A DNA stretch of 64,000 nt, taken from assembly GCF_027105095.1 (NCBI RefSeq), contig NZ_CP114278.1:930001-994000 (forward strand), given 5' to 3'. Shown piece by piece: positions 43,118 to 52,239 of this stretch (position 1 is its first letter; the number at the start of each line of letters is the position of its first letter). The translations under genes were made by a program, and so were the position numbers. The notes under the pieces were generated by a model. That model saw only the letters and a program-made list of their open reading frames with translations, made no database searches and was not told the origin of the DNA. The DNA is from Brevundimonas vesicularis. Its GTDB lineage: Bacteria; Pseudomonadota; Alphaproteobacteria; Caulobacterales; Caulobacteraceae.

Positions 43118-45520
43118 TTAAGCCGCGAACGCCGCCCGAATCGGCTGCACGGTCTGATCCGGGCGCTTCACCGGCAGGTCGAAGCTGACGACCGTGCCGA
43201 CGCCTGGCTGGCTTTCCATGCTCAGCTGGCCGCCGTGCATCTCGATCAGGGATTTGGTCAGGGCCAGGCCCAGGCCGGTGCCTTGCGTGGTCTTGGAATG
43301 CTGGCCCTCGACCTGTTCGAACGGGCGGGCGAGGCGGACCAGGTCCTCGGGCGCGATGCCGATGCCGGTGTCTGCGCAGGCGACGCGAACGCGGTCCTCG
43401 CCCTGCGCGCCAATGAAGGGTTTCAGCGACACGACGATGGAGCCGCCCTCGGGCGTGAACTTCACGGCGTTCGAGATCAGGTTCAGCATCACCTGTTTGA
43501 CGCCGCGTTGATCGGCCTCGATGTCGGGCAGGTCGCCGGCCTCGACCGCGATCTTCAGGCCCGCATCCTGCACCTTGCCGCGCATCAGCCGCACCGCGTC
43601 CTCGCACACCTCGCGCAAGGACACCGGCTCATAGTGCAGGGTCATCTTGCCGGCCTCGATCTTGGCCATGTCCAGCACGTCGTTGATCAGGCTAAGCAGG
43701 TGCTGGCCCGACTTCAGGATGTCGCCGGCGTATCCCTTGTATTTCTCGTTCAGCGGCCCGAACAGCTCGCTGGCCATGATTTCCGAGAAGCCGTTGATGG
43801 CGTTCAGAGGCGTGCGCAGTTCGTGGCTCATATTGGCCAGGAACTCGGACTTGGCCTGGTTGGCGGCCTCGGCCCGGGTCATGGCGACCTCGTATTTGCG
43901 GGCCAGCAGCGACAGCTTCTCCTGGCTGGACTCCAGCTGGTCGACGGTAGCCCGCAGATCGTCGGCGGCGCGGCGGCGCTCGGCCTCCTGACGTTTGATG
44001 GCGGTGATGTCGGCGGCGGTGACGACCGAGCCGCCTTCGGAGGTGAACCGCTCGGACAGTTGCAGCCAGCGGCCGTCGTTCAGCTCGACCTCCCGCAGGC
44101 CCGCACGACCGCTGGCCGGCCGGTGTTCGGCCTTGATGGCCAGGCCGGCGATCCGGTTCAGTTCGTCCTTCAGCGCGCCGCGCCGCACCACCCCGTGCTC
44201 GAAGTTGAAGGCGTCCTCGAACGCCTGATTCCACAGGATCAGCCGCCCCTGACGGTCGAACAGGACAAAGGCCTCGGAGATGCTCTCCACCCCGTCGCGC
44301 AGCCGGCTTTCGGCGGCCTGGGCGGCGGCCTTGGCGCGCCGGGCCTCGGTGATGTCCAGCGCGACGCCCAGGATGGCGGAAAAGCCCGTATCGCCGCGCT
44401 CGCCACGCGCCTGACCCCTGGCGTCGATCCACCGCGCCCGCCCGTCCGGCCCAGCCACCGGGAAGGTGACCTCAAAGGCGCCATAGGCGGCGGCTTGTCG
44501 CAGGGCGTGGCGGACCTCTTCCTGAAAGCGTGGATGGACGCGGCCGATCACATCCTCGGCGTCGGTCACGCCGCCGCGCGGATAGCCCAGCAGGGCGGCC
44601 ATATAGTCCGACAGCGAAACCTCGCCCTTGGCCACATCCCACTCCCACACCCCGCACCGCGCGGCTTCGACGGCGATGCGGAACCGTTTCTCGGTCGCCA
44701 CCCGCTCGCGATGCTGACGCGTCTGGCGCAGGCCGTAGAGGATGAACAGGACGACGACGCCAAGACCCAGGAGCAGCGGCACGACGATCACCCAGGCGTC
44801 GTCGAAGAAGGAGGCGGTCGTCTCCTCAGAGACCGCGACCACAAACGGACCGCCCGGGCGCGTCGCGGCGGCGCTCGCCATCCGAGGCTCGCCGCCCAGA
44901 GTCACAGCGCGTGGTTCTGCCCCATCGGCCAGGGCTGAAGCGTCAACGCCGATCAGAGTGCGGATGGGCTGGCCGATCTCGGCGGCGCGCGCCGAGGCTA
45001 GCACCACGCCGCCCGCCGACACGATCCGCGCTTCGCCGCCATTCGGCAGGACGGGCGCGATCCGCGCCTCCAGCCTCAGGCCGTCGACATTCGCCTGGCC
45101 GGCGACGACCGAACCTTCGCCCTTGAACGCCTGCACCGTCTCGCCGGGACCGACGAGGGTGAAGGCGACCTTGGGCGCGGCGGCTTGTGCGGCCTCCACG
45201 ACTTCGATGGGCGGGCGCTTGGCGGCGATGGCGGTGCGGCCGGCGGCCAAGCCCGCCTCGGCCGACTGGATCAGGACGGCGGTCTGGCTGGCGGCCAGTT
45301 CGGCGTTGAGCTTGAGGTTTTCGGCTTCCAGGCGGCTGATTTCGCGGGTCGGTCGGCTGACTTCGCGCGACGCCATCAGGGCATAGCCGGCCGCGATCAG
45401 CGCCAGGACCAGAACGGCGATCCGCAACCAGGCGGGCGCGCCGGCGGCGCGGTCGGAGGCGCGCCGCCCCGACCGATTTTCGCGCCGCTCCTCGTCCCGC
45501 AAGCCCTGGCCCTCCGACAA
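43118..45520 (-). CDS. PAS-domain sensor histidine kinase
   Basis: An 800-residue membrane kinase. TM1 is LRIAVLVLALIAAGYALMAS (~32-51), a periplasmic or sensor region of about 190 residues follows, and TM2 is VIVVPLLLGLGVVVLFILYG (~245-264). Two PAS-like regions lie at ~275-400 and ~410-520, then a short coiled coil. The HisKA domain has FLANMSHELRTPLNAINGFS with phospho-accepting His near 560. HATPase has NLISNAVKFTPEGG, DTGIGIAPEDL and TGLGLALTKSL. It starts at TTG 45520. The layout resembles PleC-type kinases of Caulobacterales; no response regulator is adjacent. Confidence 0.9.
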   Translation of the reverse strand: MSEGQGLRDEERRENRSGRRASDRAAGAPAWLRIAVLVLALIAAGYALMASREVSRPTREISRLEAENLKLNAELAASQTAVLIQSAEAGLAAGRTAIAAKRPPIEVVEAAQAAAPKVAFTLVGPGETVQAFKGEGSVVAGQANVDGLRLEARIAPVLPNGGEARIVSAGGVVLASARAAEIGQPIRTLIGVDASALADGAEPRAVTLGGEPRMASAAATRPGGPFVVAVSEETTASFFDDAWVIVVPLLLGLGVVVLFILYGLRQTRQHRERVATEKRFRIAVEAARCGVWEWDVAKGEVSLSDYMAALLGYPRGGVTDAEDVIGRVHPRFQEEVRHALRQAAAYGAFEVTFPVAGPDGRARWIDARGQARGERGDTGFSAILGVALDITEARRAKAAAQAAESRLRDGVESISEAFVLFDRQGRLILWNQAFEDAFNFEHGVVRRGALKDELNRIAGLAIKAEHRPASGRAGLREVELNDGRWLQLSERFTSEGGSVVTAADITAIKRQEAERRRAADDLRATVDQLESSQEKLSLLARKYEVAMTRAEAANQAKSEFLANMSHELRTPLNAINGFSEIMASELFGPLNEKYKGYAGDILKSGQHLLSLINDVLDMAKIEAGKMTLHYEPVSLREVCEDAVRLMRGKVQDAGLKIAVEAGDLPDIEADQRGVKQVMLNLISNAVKFTPEGGSIVVSLKPFIGAQGEDRVRVACADTGIGIAPEDLVRLARPFEQVEGQHSKTTQGTGLGLALTKSLIEMHGGQLSMESQPGVGTVVSFDLPVKRPDQTVQPIRAAFAA

Positions 45521-45592
45521 ACACTTCGTTGCGGGAATCTAGGCTGCGTCGCGGATTCGTGTCGAGGCTCGGCGCGCGCTTTTAACGGGTTT

Positions 45593-46159
45593 TTATGCGG
45601 CGGCGGGCGCCGTCAGGCGGTCCGGCGCGGGCTCCAGCACACGCGTCACATCCTGCAGGGTGTCGCGCGCCTGTCGGGCCAGGGTCAGGACGGCAGGCGG
45701 CGCATCGTCCGGCGTCTCGGCGACCAGATCGACCAGATCCTGGGCGATGCGCATCAACTGCGGCGCAGCGGCGATCAGGCGGGCCTGAAACTCGATATGC
45801 TGCGGGTCGCGATCATATTCGGCCCCCGGCACGCGCCAACCGCCCCAGTCCGCCCGATCGGTGACGACGACCGGATAGGTGCCGGGGTGGGGATGATGCA
45901 GGCAGTCCTCGGGCAGCTGCCACTTGTTGCGCGCGCGCAGCAGCCGCCACTCGCCAGGCCCCTGATCCGAGGCGGGATCGTCGGCCGCCAGCATCAGTTC
46001 ATTGGCGGTGAACTCGCGCCCCAGACCGACGTCATAGGTGACGCGCACGGGCTCCTCGAAGCCTTTGGCCCAGACGGGCTGGACCTGTTCGATGAAGGCC
46101 CATGCGCCGACGCACTCGACCCAGACCTTCTGACCCTTCTGGAACTGCGCGCGCGCCAT
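45593..46159 (-). CDS. Conserved hypothetical protein
   Basis: A 188-residue soluble protein beginning MARAQFQKGQKVWVECVGAW, with a beta-rich N half that looks SH3/KOW-like (VRVTYDVGLGREF), then RARNKWQLPEDCLHHPHPGT and WGGWRVPGAEYDRDPQHIEF. The C half is helical. No enzyme motif is seen. Codon usage is native. It precedes the kinase gene on the same strand after a 72-base gap, so a shared transcript is possible. Confidence 0.6.
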   Translation of the reverse strand: MARAQFQKGQKVWVECVGAWAFIEQVQPVWAKGFEEPVRVTYDVGLGREFTANELMLAADDPASDQGPGEWRLLRARNKWQLPEDCLHHPHPGTYPVVVTDRADWGGWRVPGAEYDRDPQHIEFQARLIAAAPQLMRIAQDLVDLVAETPDDAPPAVLTLARQARDTLQDVTRVLEPAPDRLTAPAAA

Positions 46160-46234
46160 GCCACTCTCCGAAACCCGCAGCCAGAATGAATCAAGATCAT
46201 TGACGGCGGGTGTCGGGGCGCGGTTACGCAGGTC

Positions 46235-46642
46235 TTAACGTGAGATGCTTTCCAGCGTCTCGCCGGCGTATTTCTCTTTCACGCGCGTCGACAGGTCGCC
46301 CAGCGACACCACGCCGACCACGCGGCCATGCTTGTCCACGACCGGGGCGCGACGGATCTGCTTGGAGCCCATCAGGTCCAGCACGATCTTAAGGTCATCG
46401 GTGTCCAGCACGGTTTGCGGATCACGCGTGATGAACTCGACCACCGCTGCCGACGGGGCCGCGCCGGTCGCCAGGGCGCGCACCACGATGTCACGGTCGG
46501 TGATCGTGCCGATCAGCTGATCGCCGTCCGCCACGGGCACGAAGCCGAAGTCGCCCTTGGCCATGCGGCTGGCCACATCCTGGAGGGTGTCGGCGGGCCG
46601 GGCCAGATGCACGTCTTTGGTCATCACGTCGCGGATCTTCAT
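46235..46642 (-). CDS. CBS-domain pair protein
   Basis: A 135-residue protein made of two CBS domains: IRDVMTKDVHLARPADTLQD and FVPVADGDQLIGTITDRDIV, then VVEFITRDPQTVLDTDDLKI and RRAPVVDKHGRVVGVVSLGD. CBS pairs bind adenosine ligands (AMP, ATP, S-adenosylmethionine) and regulate partner proteins. There is no partner domain here. The matched gene is flanked by VWA and hypothetical genes on the same strand. Confidence 0.9.
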   Translation of the reverse strand: MKIRDVMTKDVHLARPADTLQDVASRMAKGDFGFVPVADGDQLIGTITDRDIVVRALATGAAPSAAVVEFITRDPQTVLDTDDLKIVLDLMGSKQIRRAPVVDKHGRVVGVVSLGDLSTRVKEKYAGETLESISR

Positions 46643-46703
46643 GGCGGGTTTCCTTTGCTTGAAGCGTTGCGCTGAAAACCCGCCGCGAGCGTGGCGGTTC
46701 CGG

Positions 46704-48518
46704 TCAGGGCGTCCGCATAGGGGGAAGGCCTTGTGCCGCCCGCACCAGCTGAACGAACTCGGCCCGGTCGCCATAGGGATCTTCGCCCCTGGCCCCCTGC
46801 GCCTGATCGATGATCCGGTCCCAGCCATAGTCGGCCGTCATCCACGGATCGCCCCGCAGCTTCTGACCGAAGCCGGCGACCGCGATGGCCCAGCGCGTGG
46901 CCTCGGGCGGCTGGGCGCTGACCGGCTCGCCCGCGCGGTTGTTCAGCGGCTGCTGGATCAGGTCCGAGCGGCTCTGGCCCGGCTGTTTGTAGCGCACCTG
47001 GATAAAGCCGATCTCGCCGTTCGGATCGCCGCCGCCGACCCCAATACGGTTGTCGGGATAGCGCCTTTCGGGAACCTGGGTCGGGCCGCCGACGGGGGTG
47101 ATCTCGTACAGGGCCGTGACGCTGGCGCCGGATCCGACCTCGCCTGCATCGACCTGATCGTTGTTGAAGTCTTCCTCGTTCAACAGCCGGGTCTCATAGC
47201 CGATCAGCCGCCATTCGGCGACGCGGGCGGGATTGAACTCGACCTGGATCTTGACGTCGTCGGCGATGGGGAAGGCCCCCTTGTCGAAGGCCGGCCCGAA
47301 CAGCCGACGCGCATCCCTCAGGTTCCCGACATAGGCCGCGACCCCATTGCCCGCCTGGGCGATGGTCTGCATCCGCGCGTCCTGATAGTTGCCGCGCCCG
47401 AAGCCATAGACCGACAAATAGATGCCTGTCCCGCGCTTGTCGGAGACATAGTCCTCCAACCGCTTGTTGTCGGTCACACCGACATTGAAGTCGCCGTCAG
47501 TGAACATCAGGATGCGGTTGACCTTGTCGCGGGCGAAGTTCGCCTGGGCCTGGTCATAGGCGTTAGTCATGCCGGTCGCCCCGGCCGTGCCGCCTGAGGC
47601 CTTCAGGCTGGCGACCGCGCAGCGCATCTTCAGCTTTTCGTCGCCCTTCGTAGGCTGCAAGGTCGTGCCCGCGCCTTCCGCATAATAGGTCACCGCCAAG
47701 GTGTCCTGTGGCCTCAGCCGGTCGATCGCCAGGTTCATCGCCTTCTTGGCCAGGTCCAGCTTGTCGGGACTGCGCATCGAGCCGGAGACGTCGACCAGGA
47801 AGGTCAGATTCAGCGGACGCTGCTCGCCCGCCGGCAGTTCATAACCTTGCAGGCCGATGTGCACGATCTGACGCCCGTCAGCCCAGGGCGAGGCCGCGAC
47901 CGCCGTGGTGATGGCGAAGGGCCGGGTCTGGCTGGTCGGCCGGGCATAGTCATAGTCGAAGGCGTTGATCAGCTCCTCGACCCGCACCGCATCCTTGGGC
48001 GGCGCACGACCCTCGTCGATAAAGCGCTTCACGTTCGAATAGGACGCCGTGTCCACATCGATGGAGAAGGTCGAGACCGGCTGATCGCTGGTCCGCTTCA
48101 CCGGATTGGGCGTCGCGTCGGGATAGCGCTCGGTGTCGACCGGCGCGGGCGCCGGCATGATGGCCGAAACCCGAGAGCCGGTAACGACCACATTCCCCGC
48201 CATCGCTGCAGGGGGAGGCGGCGCAGGAGGCGCTGGCGGCGGCGGTGGAGGAGGGGGCGGGGGCGGGGGCGGGGGCGCGCCATACGGAACGCGATCCGCC
48301 TTTCGGGTCGGGGGGACGTTCACGGGCGGGGGAGGTGGCGGCGTGGCCACGAAAGCAGGTGGCGGCGGCGCCAGCTCGAACCCCAACGGTCGGCACGCCG
48401 CCGGCGTCGGCTCGCCATCCAGCGGCTTGGCCAGGGCGACGCTCGGCACGGCGACCGGCGGCGCGGCGAACGACAGGCTCAGAACGGACAGAGCCGCGAT
48501 CCTGATGATGCGTGACAT
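46704..48518 (-). CDS. VWA-domain protein with DUF3520 and a polyproline stretch
   Basis: A 604-residue exported protein. The signal peptide ends ~30 (PSVALA). A proline-rich region at ~50-105 includes a run of fifteen Pro, broken by GA/AP pieces. A YfbK-type N-terminal domain follows (SIDVDTASYSNVKRFIDEGR), then a VWA domain with MIDAS DVSGSM, downstream Thr and FTDGDFNVGV (~250-420), and the DUF3520-type C terminus (GEIGFIQVRYKQPG, DRAEFVQLVRAAQ). YfbK/YfbK-like proteins are membrane-facing and of unclear role. The family's full length matches. Confidence 0.85.
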   Translation of the reverse strand: MSRIIRIAALSVLSLSFAAPPVAVPSVALAKPLDGEPTPAACRPLGFELAPPPPAFVATPPPPPPVNVPPTRKADRVPYGAPPPPPPPPPPPPPPAPPAPPPPAAMAGNVVVTGSRVSAIMPAPAPVDTERYPDATPNPVKRTSDQPVSTFSIDVDTASYSNVKRFIDEGRAPPKDAVRVEELINAFDYDYARPTSQTRPFAITTAVAASPWADGRQIVHIGLQGYELPAGEQRPLNLTFLVDVSGSMRSPDKLDLAKKAMNLAIDRLRPQDTLAVTYYAEGAGTTLQPTKGDEKLKMRCAVASLKASGGTAGATGMTNAYDQAQANFARDKVNRILMFTDGDFNVGVTDNKRLEDYVSDKRGTGIYLSVYGFGRGNYQDARMQTIAQAGNGVAAYVGNLRDARRLFGPAFDKGAFPIADDVKIQVEFNPARVAEWRLIGYETRLLNEEDFNNDQVDAGEVGSGASVTALYEITPVGGPTQVPERRYPDNRIGVGGGDPNGEIGFIQVRYKQPGQSRSDLIQQPLNNRAGEPVSAQPPEATRWAIAVAGFGQKLRGDPWMTADYGWDRIIDQAQGARGEDPYGDRAEFVQLVRAAQGLPPMRTP

Positions 48519-48665
48519 GGCTTCCTCCGGTTGTTTCTTGACGCCAGTCGCGGGTCGTCTTGGGGCGAAACTTTGGCGCCGGCTCGGATTCAGGTCGCGT
48601 CCGAATATCGCCAGCAGCGAGCGTGGCTTTCATGCCAAACGGCGTCGCCACACAGGGAGATAGGC

Positions 48666-49478
48666 ATGACCGATCAGATTCGACGCGCCGAGGCGTTCAG
48701 GGAGCAACATCACAAGGGCTGTCTGATCCTGCCGAATTGCTGGGACGCCGCCAGCGCGCGAATATTCCAGACCACCGGTTTCTCCGCCGTGGCCACGACC
48801 AGCGCGGGCGTCGCCTGGGCCTGCGGCGCGCGGGACGGCCAGGGGCTGGATCGCGAGGCGATGATGCGGGAGATCGCGACCATCGCGCGATCCATCGACC
48901 TGCCGCTGAACGCCGATGTCGAGGCAGGCTATGGCGCAGCCGCAGCCGATGCGGCCGAGACGGGACGCCAGGCCTGGGCGGCGGGCGCCGTCGGGATCAA
49001 TTTTGAGGACGCCGATCATGCCGCGCCGGGCGAAGTGATCGAGGTTGGGGCCCAGCAGGCCCGCATCGCCGCCCTTCGCGAGGCCGCGCCTGACCTGCTG
49101 ATCAACGCCCGGACGGATGTTTTCCTGCTCAGGCTGGGCGACGACGAGGAACAGCGGATCGAAATGGCGATCGAACGGGGGCGCGCCTGGCTGGACGCAG
49201 GGGCCGAAGTGGTCTTCCTGCCCGGAACGACGGATCCCGCTGTCGTCCGCAGACTGGCTGACGGAATCGGCGGCCCGATCAGCCTGATGGCGGGCCCCGA
49301 CGCACCGCCTGCGAAGACTCTGTTCGACGTGGGCGCCTGCCGCATCAGCACCGGCCCCTATCCGATGCTGGCGATGCTTGAGCGGTTAAAGACCTTGGCC
49401 GACGGACTGGCCGACGACTGGGCAGTCATGAAGCCTGCCGGAGACGGTCTCACGAAGATCGGATCGGTCTTCGGCTGA
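48666..49478 (+). CDS. Isocitrate lyase/PEP mutase superfamily enzyme
   Basis: A 270-residue TIM-barrel enzyme of the PEP mutase/methylisocitrate lyase family. Motifs: LILPNCWDAASARIFQTTGF, ADVEAGYG (Mg-binding Asp/Glu), GINFEDADH (Glu-Asp), INARTDVFLL and SLMAGPDAPPAKTLFDVGA. No K-[RK]-C-G-H lyase loop is present, so classic isocitrate lyase activity is unlikely. Substrate is not resolvable from sequence. It starts 6 bases after GGAGATAG-type ribosome signal. It is divergent from the VWA gene. Confidence 0.85.
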   Translation: MTDQIRRAEAFREQHHKGCLILPNCWDAASARIFQTTGFSAVATTSAGVAWACGARDGQGLDREAMMREIATIARSIDLPLNADVEAGYGAAAADAAETGRQAWAAGAVGINFEDADHAAPGEVIEVGAQQARIAALREAAPDLLINARTDVFLLRLGDDEEQRIEMAIERGRAWLDAGAEVVFLPGTTDPAVVRRLADGIGGPISLMAGPDAPPAKTLFDVGACRISTGPYPMLAMLERLKTLADGLADDWAVMKPAGDGLTKIGSVFG

Positions 49479-49538
49479 ACAGGCTCGCAAAATCGGTTCC
49501 GCTTCCCCACTATTGTCGTTCGCGGACAGGGGGATGCG

Positions 49539-51401
49539 ATGGCCGAGGCGACGACGGGACTGGATCTGGGCGCGGCGGCCGCTCTGCTGGCCGCAGGCGT
49601 GCTCGCCGTGCCGGTGTTCAAGCGCATCGGCCTGGGATCGGTGCTCGGCTATCTGGCGGCGGGCCTGGCTATCGGTCCGTACGGCCTGAAGCTTTTCCGC
49701 GAGCCCGAGACCATCCTGCACGTCGCGGAGTTCGGCGTGGTCATCTTCCTGTTCATTATCGGGCTGGAGATGCGGCCCAAACGTCTGTGGGGGCTGCGCA
49801 AGGAAATCTTCGGCCTCGGCGCGGCTCAGGTGCTGTTCTGCGGCCTGATTCTGACGCTGACGGCCATGCTGGCCGGGTTCTCAGCGCCGGTCGCCTTCGT
49901 CGGGGCCATGGGCTTTGTCCTGTCGTCCACCGCCGTCATCATGCAGATGCTGGAAGAGCGCGGCGAGATCGCGGGCGGGCCGGGCCAGCGGGCAGTCTCC
50001 ATCCTTTTGCTCGAGGACCTGGCCATCGTGCCGCTCCTGGCCATCGTCGCCGTCCTGGCCTCGGTGCTGGGCGTGGCCAACGAACAGGCGCCGCCCCTTT
50101 GGCGGACCGTCGGCTTCGCAGTCACGGCGGTCGGCGGTGTGCTGCTGGCCGGCAAATATCTGGTCAATCCCGTCTTCCGTCTCCTGGCCCAGTACGGCGG
50201 GCGCGAGGTGATGACGGCGGCCGCCCTGCTGGTCGTGGTCGGCGCCGCCTGGGCCATGTCGCTGGGCGGCCTGTCCATGGCCATGGGCGCTTTCCTGGCC
50301 GGGGTCCTGCTGTCGGAATCCACCTTCCGTCACCAGCTGGAGGCCGACGTCGAGCCGTTCCGCGCCATCCTGCTGGGCCTCTTCTTCCTCAGCGTCGGCA
50401 TGTCGCTGGACCTGTCGGTGGTGGTCGCCGACTGGCGTCTGGTGCTGGGCGGGGTCGTGGCCTTCATGCTGGTCAAGGGCGTGGGCATCTACGCCGTCGC
50501 GCGCCTGTTCAAGGCCTCGCACCATGAGGCGGTCGAGCGTGCGGGACTGTTCGCGCAAGGCGGCGAGTTCGCCTTCGTCCTGTACGGTGCCGCCGTCGCC
50601 GCCGGCCTGTTCGACGCCCGCATCGGGGCGATGATGTCGGCGGTGGTCATCCTGTCGATGGCCCTGACGCCCCTGACCTCGCTGTTGATCGCGCGGCTGT
50701 CGCCCAAGCCGGTCCAAGACGCCGAAAGCGCCGAGGGCGTCGACTTCGCCAAGGACCTGCGCGGCCAGGTCCTGATCATCGGCTTCGGCCGCTTCGCCCA
50801 GGTCGTGTCCCAACCCCTGCTGGCCCGCGACGTGGACGTGTCTATCATCGAGAACGACGTGGAGATGATCCAGGCCGCCTCCCAGTTCGGGTTCAAGGTC
50901 TACTACGGCGACGGCGCCCAGCTGCACACCCTGCGCGCGTCAGGCGCGGAGGAGGCCGAGATCGTCCTGGTCTGCGTGGACAAGCCCGAGGCCGCCGACC
51001 GCATCGTCGAACTGGTCAAGTCCGAGTTCCCGACCACCCGGATCATGGCCCGCGCCTTCGACCGAGGCCATTCGATGCGCCTGATCCAGGCCGGGGTTGA
51101 CTACCAGATCCGCGAGACATTCGAGTCGGCGCTCAAGTTCGGCGAGCGCGCCCTGGTCGAACTGGGCTTGGACGAGCATGAGGCGGCCGAGACCATCGGC
51201 GACGTGCGCCGTCGCGACGAGGCTCGACTGGACCTACAGCTGACCGGCGGGTTCAAGGCGGGCCGCCAGCTTATGCGCGGCAATATGCCGACACCTCAGC
51301 CCGCCCCCTACATCAAGCCCCGCCGCGAAGGCCGTCTGCTGAACGAGGACGAGGCGGGCCCGGCCGCGCCGGACACCCGGCGCGAGCCCGCAGACACCTG
51401 A
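49539..51401 (+). CDS. CPA2-type cation:proton antiporter, KefB/KefC family
   Basis: A 620-residue membrane transporter. About twelve TM helices occupy ~10-395 (e.g. VVIFLFIIGLEMRPKRLWGL, MGFVLSSTAVIMQMLEERGE, LLLEDLAIVPLLAIVAVLAS, LGLFFLSVGMSLDLSVVVAD, AQGGEFAFVLYGAAVAAGLF). A TrkA-N/RCK domain then follows (QVLIIGFGRFAQVVSQPLLA, VYYGDGAQLHTLRASGAEEA). This fits glutathione-gated potassium efflux, or a related potassium/proton exchanger. The C-terminal ~40 residues are Pro/Arg/Glu-rich. KefF/KefG partners are not adjacent. Confidence 0.9.
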   Translation: MAEATTGLDLGAAAALLAAGVLAVPVFKRIGLGSVLGYLAAGLAIGPYGLKLFREPETILHVAEFGVVIFLFIIGLEMRPKRLWGLRKEIFGLGAAQVLFCGLILTLTAMLAGFSAPVAFVGAMGFVLSSTAVIMQMLEERGEIAGGPGQRAVSILLLEDLAIVPLLAIVAVLASVLGVANEQAPPLWRTVGFAVTAVGGVLLAGKYLVNPVFRLLAQYGGREVMTAAALLVVVGAAWAMSLGGLSMAMGAFLAGVLLSESTFRHQLEADVEPFRAILLGLFFLSVGMSLDLSVVVADWRLVLGGVVAFMLVKGVGIYAVARLFKASHHEAVERAGLFAQGGEFAFVLYGAAVAAGLFDARIGAMMSAVVILSMALTPLTSLLIARLSPKPVQDAESAEGVDFAKDLRGQVLIIGFGRFAQVVSQPLLARDVDVSIIENDVEMIQAASQFGFKVYYGDGAQLHTLRASGAEEAEIVLVCVDKPEAADRIVELVKSEFPTTRIMARAFDRGHSMRLIQAGVDYQIRETFESALKFGERALVELGLDEHEAAETIGDVRRRDEARLDLQLTGGFKAGRQLMRGNMPTPQPAPYIKPRREGRLLNEDEAGPAAPDTRREPADT

Positions 51402-51404
51402 TCC

Positions 51405-52025
51405 CTACTGGCTGGCGCCCTTCTCCAGACGCGCGCCGGCCAGTTGCGCCTTGGCCTGAAGATAGGGCGTCGCGGAGACCAGTTGCGAGATGGCGTTGAA
51501 ACGCTCGGTCGTCAGGCCGGACGCCTGGACCGCCGCCGTCAATTTGGCGCTCTGCTCGGGCGTCGCCTGGTTGTTCTGCACCTCGGCCGTGACAGCGCGA
51601 ATCTGCGTCATGGCGGTGACGAAGCGGTTGAGTTCGTCATCGGTCACGGCGGCGGCTGGCGTGCCGGGCGCTGGCGGCGTGGCGTTGACCACCCGAATGC
51701 GCGCGGCCAAGGCCGGATCGGCGGCGACGGCATTGGACAGGGTGTTGAAGCGCGTCACCTCCAGCCCCGAATCCTGCACCGCGGCGGCCATCTGCGCCTG
51801 CTGTTCCGGCGTCGGCTGGGCGCCGTTCAGCGTGTCGCTGACGGCTCTCACCTTCGCCATGGCGTCGTCGAACTTCTTCAACTCGTCATCGGTGAAGGTG
51901 GTCGAGCTGGCCATCGGCGCGGCCGTCGGCGTCTGTGGCGTCGTCGATGCCTCTTGGGCGTGAGCGTTTGCGGCGGTCGCAAGAAGGGCGACGGAAGCAA
52001 GAAGGGCGATGCGGGGCGTGCGCAT
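51405..52025 (-). CDS. DUF4168 protein with two tandem copies
   Basis: A 206-residue exported protein (signal ends ANAHAQE). Two DUF4168 units lie in tandem: FTDDELKKFDDAMAKVRAVS to VQDSGLEVTRFNTLSNAVAA, and VTDDELNRFVTAMTQIRAVT to VQASGLTTERFNAISQLVSA. Most DUF4168 proteins have one or two such units; function is unknown, with an envelope or stress link suspected. Its stop (51405) lies 4 bases past the antiporter stop on the opposite strand (convergent). Confidence 0.8.
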   Translation of the reverse strand: MRTPRIALLASVALLATAANAHAQEASTTPQTPTAAPMASSTTFTDDELKKFDDAMAKVRAVSDTLNGAQPTPEQQAQMAAAVQDSGLEVTRFNTLSNAVAADPALAARIRVVNATPPAPGTPAAAVTDDELNRFVTAMTQIRAVTAEVQNNQATPEQSAKLTAAVQASGLTTERFNAISQLVSATPYLQAKAQLAGARLEKGASQ

Positions 52026-52074
52026 GGGAATGTCCTTTCGGTCTGGCGTCCACTGGAAGGGCCGTCCGACGACG

Positions 52075-52098
52075 GCGATGACGCAATCACGTCATCGC
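52075..52098. promoter_or_regulatory. Inverted repeat in the DUF4168-nuclease divergent region
   Basis: Perfect 9-base arms GCGATGACG and CGTCATCGC surround 6 bases. It lies 50 bases before the DUF4168 gene (minus) and 142 before the nuclease gene (plus). No T-run follows, so an operator is more likely than a terminator. The regulator is unknown. Confidence 0.4.
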
Positions 52099-52239
52099 TC
52101 CCCAGGAGCGTGGAGCCTGAAACAGACGAAGGGGGAGCCTTCATAACCTAGGCGCCGATGCGCCTCGCACCACCCCTTGGACGCTGGAGGCGCGATCAAG
52201 GATGCGTTAGACGGGCGTGATCCTTGTTGAGGTTTGTCC

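Noticed and set aside
48200..48300. G/C-rich short-unit repeat that looks like a tandem array
   Set aside because: It encodes the polyproline stretch of the VWA protein; not a CRISPR array, since there are no spaced identical repeats.
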